Source: Cristatella mucedo
Taxonomy: Eukaryota; Bryozoa; Phylactolaemata; Cristatellidae
Assembly (NCBI GenBank): GCA_009760855.2
Contig: WPIO01000017.1
Location: forward strand, 186,001-250,000
Direction: 5' to 3'
DNA: 64,000 nucleotides
Position numbers and translations under genes: made by a program. Under the pieces are notes generated by a model that had not been told where the DNA came from, ran no database searches, and worked only from the letters and a program-made list of their open reading frames with translations. Of the stretch, positions 55,201 to 64,000 are shown in pieces; position 1 is the first letter of the stretch; every line of letters starts with the position of its first letter.

Positions 55201-56384
55201 ACGGCAGCGGCGGCGGCGGAGCGCGCGCGGCACCCGCGAATCGAGAGCGACCGTATCTCGGAGCGTGACGAGTCCGCGCCCGTGGCGTCGAGAAGTCCGT
55301 CCGACGGCGACGGACGGCTGCAGACGTCTCGCTTTGGCCGCGACGTGCAAAATATCCCTCGCGCGGCTGCCGAATCGCAGGCCACTGATCTCCCGACCGG
55401 CGCAAAGTCGTCTCGGGCGCGACCCGAGTCGCGGCTCAGGAGGCACGACAGAGCAAGAGACTGCTCAAGCTCAGCCGACTGCCTACTACCGGCGCGCCAC
55501 TTCGGCTGCTGTAGACCGCTTGTCCGCGGATTTTGACGTACGCGGTACCGAGTCATTATAATTCAAGACCGGCGAATAATGTCGGCAATTTCGGCAATCG
55601 TAGTCTGCCAGAGCTGGCACGCGGCCGCGTCGGAATGTTCCGGCGACCAGTGAGTGGGTGCGGGACCTAGAAATAAGTGAAGTTGCATTTTTCAGTTCTG
55701 TGTAGTCCAATTCGACTGGCGCGATGCGAGCCGCCGCGTAATCCGGGTAACCTCGTGCCCCAAAATGGCATGCCGTCCTCTGCGATCGGCTGGCTGGCTC
55801 CGTGCAAGGCCAGTGGCGTGTTAGCCCTCGCCTTAAATTAGACTTCGCTCTCCTTTACGAATTCCTGGTCACACCTCTGGTTTTACTATTTAGCATTGCG
55901 AAGCCCTCATCGGGGAATGTTTAGTGCTCTCTTTCCTTTGAAACGCGGTCTTGACCATGCACAGTCCTTTCCACGGCTATTCAAAAGAAACTATTTCAGT
56001 TCAGAAAATTCTTCAACGGAGGGATTTCTTAAAATCCTTCCTCGGAGGAATTTTTGAAAATCTCCCTGCGGAGCTCCGAATTTCGGTGCGCGTGCACCGC
56101 TCGGGTTTGCTTTGGTCTTCAAAGGCGTGGTGGCCATGGAATCGCGTAGTAAGGTCGCTTAGTTTAACTTGGCCTGAGCGTGAGGTGTACAGCGTGAATG
56201 CTCGAGCGCCCGAGTTGGTGGTGGCCGGTCGGGTGCCACGGTTCTTCGCTGCACTGCTTTTGCTGGCGGCTGCTGTTCGGCCGCGCTCTGCGTCTGCCCC
56301 ATTCTCGCCCAATCAAACGCAGACACAGACTAAAAGTCAGCTGATCTTGCAGCCGCCTTATCTATGCGGCTTCAGAAGAAGAGC

Positions 56385-56530
56385 GTTAGCGGCTGTCGCC
56401 ACCGCGTGCAGCCAGCGGGCAATAAAGGATTGCCCGCTACCAGGACTAGAAACCAAGACCGAAGGTCGCGAAGTGCGAACGTCCCAATAATGATAATAAT
56501 AACAATGATGCACTCGATACAGCGCCCCCT
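56385..56530 (-). mobile_element. SINE family B with short tail remnant
   Basis: The minus strand has GTTCGCACTTCGCGACCTTC, a GGTTTCTAGTCCTGGTAGC B-box region, GGGCAATCCTTTATTGCCCG and GGTGGCGACAGCCGCTAAC. On its other side an AATAATGATAATAATAAC run leads to a truncated ATACAGCGCCCC tail core. Confidence 0.68.
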
Positions 56531-57822
56531 GCGCCACGACCCGGCGAAATTCCACCAGGCCGCTGCGCTCCGGTCGCGGCGAGGAGAAGGAAGACGGTGC
56601 AGCTGGACGGTGCAGCTAGCTGGACGCCCCGACGCTGCTTCGCCCCGACACGCTGCTCCGCCTGCTGTCTGCTGCAGCCTCGCTCTGCCGCGGCGATCGA
56701 CCGCGCGGCCTGTCAGCCGCGTCTGGCGGCGGCGGCGGCGGCAGGCCGCCGCCGCTCGCGCGCGCCTAGTTTTCTTTTTTTGTCGACGGACGGCATTCGT
56801 AGATAGATGCTCGCCTCCGCCATTCGTCGGCGTACGGTTCGGAAAGCGATAGCGCCGCGCCGCGTCGATTGCGCAAACCGGGGCAAGGCGAGCCGCCGCT
56901 GCCGCCGCCGCGCGCAGCAGCAGCAGCAGCAGTCTCGTGAATATTTCGTTCGACGAGAGTACGCGCCGGAAATTCTTGTCGGACGCGCACGCCTCGTCCG
57001 CCGACGTGCCAGAGTTCCCGGAGCCAGCCGCGCAGGCGCTCGCTCGCAGCCCTTCTACCCTTTCATTCGCCCGCAGAATCTGGGCGCAGTCAAATGCGCC
57101 GTCCAATGACCGCCGAACGACGTGGCGCCACGTCGGGACACGCGGGGTGCTGGAAGCGATCGAGCTTTAGGAGCTCACCAGCAACTAGTTTAAGTTTAGA
57201 AAAGTACGCGGCCGCCATGCGGCAGCAGATGGTTGGTAGATAGAAAGCATCGCGAGAAATTGGAGCTCTTGGGGATTAGCTCAATTTCCTTCAGCAGCAA
57301 TCGAGCGATTGCGATCTCTCGTGCGACATTTGTCTGATGACTCTTTTAATGGTCGCGTATCGCCGTCTTGGCCTGTCTAGAAACAGCGCGCGACAGCTGG
57401 ATCGCGACAAGGCGATCGGTGCATAGGATGGATGGCGGAGTCCTTCGATCAGAAATGGCAGCGAGCCAACAGGGCGTCGGGCTTGCGCCTCGCATGAACC
57501 TTTGAAGTGGAAATCACGTACTGGCTCTGATCGCAGCCTCGTAAAGTGCTTTTGCGCAACTTCAAATACGCGGATGCATAACAATAGTAACAAATAAATT
57601 ATAGCAATGCTAATAAGTGATTTATAAGCGCTCTCAAGTTAGTGCGGCGACGGCGCCGGTCAAAGCGTCTCCGGAAAATATGGCTGCGGCGGCGGCGGGC
57701 ATAAATAATTCTCGAGCGATTTCCAACGGAAGTCGCGCCTGCAACTTTAATCAGATGCGCGACTAGACGAGTGGCGCCGCGCGGGTCAGGTCGCCGGCTC
57801 CTACTTTTGAGTTACTGGCTAC

Positions 57823-57931
<109 letters not shown>

Positions 57932-58822
57932 GCCTCGACTCTGCGGCGAGCGATTCGGTGGAGCGTGCGCTTCGCGTCTCGTGCGCGGCGCATGTTCACG
58001 AAATCCCGTTCGTTCGCGTCCGCCCCTCTTCTCCTATGCCAAACGGGCCGCCGCCGCCGCTGAGAGTCTGCGCCGCGAAGAGGAGGCTCGGGCGAGCGCA
58101 TTCTCTCAGCGGCGGCGCGCCAGGTCGCCCGCTCGCCGGTAGGCGCTAAAAGAAAAATGGCGCGCGAAGGATGGCGAGTGCAAGTCCGACCTTTCGCCGC
58201 GCGCTCGCTTCACTTCCGTTATGCCGGCCGAGGATAAAAATAATAATCATTAATTTCTAATAATAAAAACATTAATCATTAATTTCCTTTAATAATAATC
58301 ATCCATTTCTCGATGCACTCACTTTTGCATGCACGTGGCGCGCGCGAGCTGTAACTCGCAGTGGCGGCGGCGCGAGAGGATTCGAGCGAACGCGATGAAG
58401 CTGCGGATGAATCCAGTCAGTCGATTAGGGTCACGCGAGGGCCGCGGCAGCCGCTCGGGCGAAAACGGCGCATCGGTCGGCAGCAGAAGCCGCGGCATTC
58501 GCTGTCGACCGGCGGCGACTTGGAGCGGAGAGACGCGGCAGCCGAGTACTCGGGTCGGGAAGGGGCGTCCGACCGTCCGCCGGCACTCGCGCTCGCACTC
58601 GCGCTCGCGCGAGTGCCTGACTGAGCGAGCGAGCGACGGACGGAGGCGAGCGCCGCGCACGAACCCAGCGGCGCATCCGGACGCGCGCGCGCGGCGTGCA
58701 CCGCCGACGCGGCCAGCCGCTCGCCTTCCGGCGAGCCTTCTCTGACGCGCGCGCACTGCGGTGGGTGCGCCGTCGCCGGGCCGTGCGCTGAGCGGTCGCG
58801 CTTCGCGAGCTCGCTCAGCGCC

Positions 58823-58853
58823 GTGCGCGCGCGCGCGCGCGCGCGCGCGCGCG
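58823..58853. repeat. (GC)n dinucleotide tract
   Basis: About 15 GC units in a row, a candidate Z-DNA-forming sequence. Confidence 0.97.
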
Positions 58854-59029
58854 GAGCTTCGATCAATAGTTGCGCTGAGCGGCCGCAAACTGCCGAGGGC
58901 AGCCAGAGGGCTGGCAGCGAGTGTAAGCACTTTTTGGCGGCGCTGAGCGCCGAGCTGTGCAAATGCCGCCCGCCGCGCTCGCCTGTCGTATGTGACGAAC
59001 CATTAGGACCTCTGCTGGCGCAACAAAGC

Positions 59030-59620
59030 GGATTGTTTGTGCTCGGAGTAATGATACACAAAGCTAATATTTTTTAAATACGCACCTCAAACAGTGCTGC
59101 GAATGAAATAACTTTTCCTTTGTGCGGCGAGCGTTAGTATTTGTTTATATGCGTCAGCTCGGCGAGAGGCGCACAAACAAGGAGCTCATTGTCGCGCCCC
59201 ATCCCTCAGGCACGCCGTGTGTACACTCGGCTCGGACACAATCAGAAGCTGTAGGGAGATGGGTTTTGTTTTCAGCCCGCTAATGGACGCCGTTGTTCGT
59301 GGCGTCGCTCGCTTCGGCCCGGGCGAGGCCTCGCTTTTTGCAGGGCAAATATTTTCTACCTGCATCGGCGTGTAAAGATAGCATTAGCGGCGTTACAATG
59401 AGCGAGCCGGGCTTTGTGAGCGGGACATTTCGTGGTCATTAACTATCATTGGGATTTGTGCTCTTGCACCTGTGCAACCAATGCCGGCAATAAAGGACAT
59501 GTTTGGCCACACTCGGCACTCGGTATGTTATTCTCCCTCTGTGGGCAATTTAGAATATGTCAAACACGATCTATTTAAACCAATTGTCAGCGCATCTCTG
59601 ACACCGGGCGATGAATCGTC
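59030..59620. promoter_or_regulatory. AT-richer island in the GC domain, possible enhancer
   Basis: The composition falls to ordinary AT levels for about 600 bp between GC-rich flanks. It contains two forkhead-like sites, TGTTTAT (59142-59148) and ACAAACAA (59173-59180). The frame at 59472-59702 encodes nothing I recognise. Regulatory function is only an inference from composition and sites. Confidence 0.3.
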
Positions 59621-60335
59621 CTCCGTGCGACGGCCAAGCGCGCCCGCCGCCTCGCCCGCCGCCGCCGCCGCCGCTCCTGCTCTCTGCCGCAGATCCGAAT
59701 AGGCGCGGCGGTTAACAGAGGACGCAGCCAAAAGTGAGCTCGATTCGGAAGCAGCCGGCCCCCCGCAGCGGACTGCGCGAACGAACGGCCGCCCGAGCCT
59801 CGCCGGCCGCGCCGAAACGCTACCTGGCGGTTCCCCTCCATGTTGGCCCGATCGCACTTGTTACGCCGTCGGCCTCGTCGAGCCCGCGGTAGAGCATCGT
59901 GGCCGCCGCCGCTGCACGGTGATGCGCTACGCTGGGCGTATCGAGGTCGAACGTACGCTCGGTGCTGCTGAAGCTACTGCGAGCGGCGAAATAAGAGGTG
60001 CGCTGCGCAGAGCTCAGGAGGCAGCTCGCGCTCCGACAGGCCATGCATTTGGCATTCTGCGTGCTTGCGCAACCGTCCGAAACGAGTGCATTCGCGAACA
60101 AATAACGAACGGTACAGTTCTGGGTTGGGGGCGGGGAAGCTCCGATAGTACTGGCTTGCAAATGAAAAACTGTCTATCAGCTGTTTCGAGTCGAGTAAGC
60201 GAATTAAGTAGATTTTGGGATGCTCGTTCAGAATATGTAGCTTATTGTAAGCCAGCGCGTCAGGATTTTTAACAATTTGCATTAATAATAACGCACGTGA
60301 TAAAGCATTCTCAGACAATCATAACAATAAAACAC

Positions 60336-60371
60336 TTGATAAGGTGCCCTCAGAGAGGGGCACCTTATCAA
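60336..60371. repeat. Perfect hairpin-forming palindrome
   Basis: 13-bp arms TTGATAAGGTGCC (60336-60348) and GGCACCTTATCAA (60359-60371) flank a 10-base loop. The left arm and loop belong to a minus-oriented shared tail. Confidence 0.9.
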
Positions 60372-60628
60372 CTGTCCCAAAAGTCTTGAACTTACTTCTA
60401 GCTTCTGTCAGCACCTGCATTAATAATAATAATGAAAAATATACCTTTGATAAAGCGTCCTCAGAGAACTTAATCTATTTCTAGGCGCTTTAAATTTGTT
60501 GCAAAGGAAACACGGTCGAATGGTGAGTGGTATCATGCTTGATAATGGTTAGGGGTGACAAGCACAGGGTCAGCATGCAAGTGTAGTTAGTGGCAGCATG
60601 CACATTGTCAGCACGCATAAGCACATTT

Positions 60629-60635
60629 AGGACGA
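60629..60635. repeat. Target-site duplication, left copy
   Basis: AGGACGA, repeated at 60831-60837, flanking the short insertion at 60636-60830. Confidence 0.75.
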
Positions 60636-60830
<195 letters not shown>

Positions 60831-60837
60831 AGGACGA
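60831..60837. repeat. Target-site duplication, right copy
   Basis: AGGACGA, identical to 60629-60635. Confidence 0.75.
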
Positions 60838-61242
60838 ATCACAGGAACCTACTAAATGCTGAGATAAGTAGGTGCATTGCTATCTTACAATACTTTCACA
60901 TGCAACACATAAATTTTTTACAATCGTTAATAGCAATATCTTCGAGCTTGTGTACATTTAAAAATAGGTCTTCCTTCATTTAGTCAACTGCTTTTAAACT
61001 GCCTCTTCTTCGAATTTCTGCTATGCTCAGTAGCTGAGCCGTGGAATCTTCAGGCTAGAACAGAGTAGTCGGCCATCGTATTTAAATTACAGCGGCATTG
61101 ACATATCTACGCTCCATTTCACATATATCATCCTGTTCTTCACTGAATGCTCCTAAATTAGACGTGAAATAGTCGGGGCGAGAGTTTAGAAAATGTATCT
61201 TACCACTCATTCCGCTGCCAAGTGCCGCGCACCATCGAATCA

Positions 61243-61322
61243 TGTTCTCAGCAAAGTTAAAGCACCTAGAAAGAGATTGAGTTCTCTGAGGGCGCTTAAC
61301 CAAATGTGTTATTATTATTATT
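61243..61322 (+). mobile_element. Tail-only retro-insertion inside the pseudogene
   Basis: GTTAAAGCACCTAGAAAGAG, then ATTGAGTTCTCTGAGGGCGC and an ATTATTATTATT end. Flanking 9-bp repeats ATCGAATCA (61234-61242) and ATCGATTCA (61323-61331) differ by one base, consistent with a target-site duplication. Confidence 0.8.
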
Positions 61323-61731
61323 ATCGATTCACGCGTAGTTAGCTAACTTGCGATTGCCGAGAAAGTTCTCTACCGCATACCCTAATCCATCCCGTGCCTG
61401 CAACTCTAACCCAGTCGTTTTTATGTAAGTTGTGTGTCTTTGAATAATTCTCCGATCTGTGGACCAGAAATAATGCTAGCTTTCTTCTCGAACTGTTAGC
61501 TGTGCCTCACTAATTTCAGAACATTTTTCTTGTAAGTACTTACAGGTATCGCCGTCTTTTTTCAGAGCCTTAACGTAGTTTTGTATTAGTCTAAGTTGTA
61601 TGTACAAGGTAGAAAATGGCAGCACTTTCTTGCTGTCGACAAGAGGAGTCAGCTCTCGAACATTGCCACGTGTCCCAGGCACACAATGTTTTCGATCTGG
61701 CCGGTCTCACTTTCGGCAATAACGAGCATCG

Positions 61732-61915
61732 TGGCCCGTGATAGCTCAGAAGGTAATGTGTTCGCTCTTTACGACCCAGGTCGCGGGATCCAAACCTGCA
61801 GTAGGGGACCCTTTATTCCCAACTGCAAGTAGTGGTGACAGCCGTTAAGGCTCTTATGCCACTTTAAAATAAGGCTGTTCAATCAGCGGATATCTGTTTT
61901 TATTTATTTATCAGC
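61732..61915 (+). mobile_element. tRNA-derived SINE, family B, inside the pseudogene
   Basis: GTGATAGCTCAGAAGGTAAT A-box region, CAGGTCGCGGGATCCAAACC B-box region, then GTAGTGGTGACAGCCGTTAA and AAGGCTGTTCAATCAGCGG. It separates the N-terminal and middle parts of the decayed gene. Confidence 0.8.
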
Positions 61916-62300
61916 ACGATATCCCAAAGACGTAAAAACACTGATATTTTGTATAGCCACCTTGATGTCCAAGAGGATCGGCAATGAACTTTAAATTGAC
62001 GCATTTCTGCCACTGGTTTTGATGATTTTTTATTTCATCGAAAAGTATTTTCCTCTTTACGTAAGTCTCTTTCATCTGTACATATGTGCAACTAGCAATG
62101 AGGAAAATTCGTTTCCACTATGAAGAAAAACTTTTTTTAAACTGTGGTTCGATGAATCAATGAAAAGTCTCCACTCAGTTGGATCATAGCTCTTTTCTAT
62201 TTGGTTAACTTGACCTTCGACGTTGCTGAATTTCCTAGTGAATCCTTCGTCGAAAGGTAGGGCAGAAACTCTTTATAGTGATGTCTGCACCACGAAAATC
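61916..62300 (-). pseudogene. Poorly preserved central part of the decayed gene
   Basis: Minus-strand segments resembling EWRLFIDSS, LKKVFLHSGN and LLGHQGGYTKY-like sequence of the same family can be made out only with frequent frame changes. This portion is the least certain. Confidence 0.4.
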
Positions 62301-62849
62301 AAATACCCGGGGCGATACGATTTTTCTCTTTGAACCTAGAACGAAGAAGTTAATCCGACTCTGTGTGAAGGTTAAGGTCACTCATTAAGTCATCAAGACC
62401 TTGACATTGTGACATTAATAGTTTAGGTGTTGGAACATTAAAAGCATCATAGTTTTCATCAAAGTCACCTTCAGTTGAACTCAAATCACCTTCAGACAAT
62501 ATATCTTCGTGTGCAACCGGTGGAACAAGAACTCCCACCTCATTACTGAGCGGTACAGGTCGGATCGTTGCCAGTAGATTTGGATGTTCATATGCTAAAG
62601 GGATGTGTCGCGCGATCGTGCCGCCCTACACGCCCCTTCACCTTTTTACCATTCTCTGCCTCTGGCGAGATCAAGATCTAGCCCCCTCCTCGCCAGCCCA
62701 GTCCTGGCTGCGCCTAGGAAAGCGCTGCTGCGATAATTACGATCGCCGAGAGCGCTAGCGAGCCCTGACAGGCCGCCACCTGGCAGGAAGTCTGTAATCT
62801 GCCACCAACTGTAAAGAGCGTCCGAGAAAATGACGGCGACCGTCCGAGA

Positions 62850-63143
62850 GGAAAGGAGGAAGGAAGGGAGGGAGGAAGGAAGAGAGTGAGGAAGGAAGGG
62901 AGGGAGAGAGGGAGGAAGGGAGGGTGGGAGAGAGGAAGAGAGAGAGATGGAGGAAGGAAGGGAGGGAGGGAGGGAAGAAGGAAGAGAGGGAGAGAGGGAG
63001 AGAGGGAGAGAGGGAGGAATGGAAGGAGGTAAAGAGAGAGGGAGGAAGGAAGGGAGGGAGGGAGGGAGAGAGGAAGAGGAGTGAGGAAGGAAAAGAGGGA
63101 GATAGGGAGGAAGGAAAAGAGGGAGATAGGGAGGAAGGAAGGA
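62850..63143. repeat. Long polypurine tract (GGGA/GGAA)n
   Basis: Almost 300 bp of G/A-only + strand sequence with very few pyrimidines, built from GGAAGGGAGGGAG-type units. The Pro/Ser/Leu-rich minus-strand frames (62646-63366) are artefacts. Confidence 0.96.
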
Positions 63144-63488
63144 GGGTGTTCGGTGGCGGTAGACTCGCCGAATCACTTCGGCTGTACTGGTCCATGCAGG
63201 TACGAGCCGCGGAGTTTTCTCGGCCTTGGCAGCGCCCTGCCGCCACAGCTGAGTGACGCGGCCAATTAGGACAGCCCGCTGCGGCCGCGTCCTCTGCGCC
63301 GCGGCGATCTAGCCGGCCGCTCGCTCGGCGGTGCGTCCCTCTGCCGCGGCTGGACGTCGGAGCCACGGCCCGGCGGCCAGAGCCGTGGCTCCGCGGCTAA
63401 GCAGGCGGCGCGGCCAAAGTGCAAAGAAAGCAAGCAGAAACTCATAGATGGCCGCCCGCTGCTAGCGAAACTTAACGGGAGTAAGTGC

Positions 63489-63489
63489 C

Positions 63490-63550
<61 letters not shown>

Positions 63551-63568
63551 AGGCGGCGGCGGCGGCGC
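63489..63568. repeat. (CGG)n microsatellite with one AGG
   Basis: About 20 pure CGG units, one AGG at about 63551, then about 5 further CGG units. Confidence 0.97.
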
Positions 63569-63764
63569 TCGAGCCTCTACTGCGTACGCCTGACTTGTCT
63601 GCTTGACGTCGACTGCCGGTCACGATTTCTGTGGCAAAGGTAAATTCAACGGTTGATTCGACTGGACAGCGTCATTTATATAGCGAAAGAACGTATTTAC
63701 GTAGCGACAGAAATGATATTTATATAGCGACAGCCGGTCGCCCCGAGATGGCATCGTGCGCGGT

Positions 63765-63860
63765 GCTGCCTGCTGCTGCTGCTGCAGGACTCGAGCCCGC
63801 GACACGATCGATGATCCGCCGGGCGAGTAAGCAGTAGTGGCCAGTAAACTAAGCGTCCGT
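63765..63860 (-). mobile_element. Possible SINE family B head fragment
   Basis: The minus strand has a TACTCGCCCGGCGGATC-like segment and a B box GCGGGCTCGAGTCCTGCAGC, but no recognisable body follows. Weak. Confidence 0.3.
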
Positions 63861-64000
63861 ACCACATCGCACGTCGCCGTGCAGACTGCACGGGTGGACC
63901 GAAGAAGATGCCGCTGCCTCTACCGCCCGCCGTCTCTTCCGCCCGCCGTCTCTTCCGCGAAAATGCGAAAGACACCAACCGGTCGAATCCGTCGCCGCTT

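Larger units (their letters stand above)
60990..62590 (-). pseudogene. Decayed copy of a multicopy uncharacterised invertebrate protein family
   Basis: Read right to left in several frames. First PNLLATIRPVPLSNEVGVLV, then KLLMSQCQGLDDLMSDLNL and a stop, then LLRSRFKEKNRIAPG and FSWCRH. The middle part follows: GNVRELTPLVDSKKVLPFST and YVKALKKDGDTCKYL (61682-61476), then NFLGNRKLANYA. Last come KIHFLNSRPDYFTSNLGAFS and EEQDDICEMERRY (61200-61085). I recognise this order from a repeated 'uncharacterised protein' family in arthropods, molluscs and other invertebrates. In intact members the blocks read roughly LNDLVRDLNL, RLKEKNLL, PLVDPKKVLLPPLHIKLG, FLGNHKAENY and NLGAFSEEQGERFHQD. The molecular function is unknown to me; the multicopy habit suggests a mobile-element protein. 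Many stops and frameshifts and two inserted retroelements show it is dead. Confidence 0.75.

Noticed and set aside
54430-55561. 338-codon (-) and 266-codon (+) overlapping frames
   Set aside because: CpG-rich DNA has few stop codons. Both products are low-complexity Arg/Ser/Ala without a recognisable motif or splice context.
62646-63366. Pro/Leu/Ser-rich frames of 176 and 203 codons
   Set aside because: They are translations of the polypurine tract.

Overview
The window is animal nuclear DNA, probably from a spiralian or other invertebrate bilaterian; the species cannot be read from the sequence. The evidence is spliced genes with GT/AG introns, a FoxL1-type forkhead gene, a three-domain invertebrate gelsolin-like gene, CR1/L2-type LINEs, tRNA-derived SINEs, a hAT transposon and many microsatellites. 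There is no bacterial-type operon, rRNA, CRISPR array or bona fide tRNA gene.

Three genes can be supported. (1) One internal exon (2933-3141, +) of an ARF-like GTPase closest to ARL9/ARL10; its other exons were not found. (2) A gelsolin/severin-like actin-binding gene on + (19427-37017). Eleven coding exons join in phase into 341 residues, starting from a tiny first coding exon (ATG plus 7 nt) in a CpG-rich promoter. Only the terminal exon is missing. (3) An intronless FoxL1-type transcription factor (47692-48951, +; 419 aa) with a TATA box about 95 bp upstream.

The rest is mostly mobile DNA. 0-4 kb: LINE debris around the ARL exon. 4.4-15 kb: little that is recognisable apart from SINE and LINE fragments. 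15.1-18.7 kb: one long, decayed CR1/L2-type LINE on the minus strand. 19.4-37 kb: the gelsolin gene, with introns full of SINEs, microsatellites and a hAT transposon (32178-34469) that has a perfect 8-bp target duplication. 37-46 kb: SINEs and nested LINE fragments. From about 46.8 kb the sequence becomes very CpG- and GC-rich around and downstream of FoxL1, with long CGG, GC, GT, CT and polypurine tracts. 60.3-62.6 kb: nested retroelements sitting in a decayed copy of what I recognise as a multicopy invertebrate protein family.

The main unifying pattern is one 3' tail: a stretch like GCGCCTAGAAAGAGATTGAG, then a CTCTGAGGGCGCT-like stretch, then (ATT)n. It occurs about 20 times, on LINE 3' ends, on a tRNA-derived SINE family and on very short insertions. 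This looks like a LINE and SINEs sharing one retrotransposition machinery. Two of the short insertions have identifiable target-site duplications.
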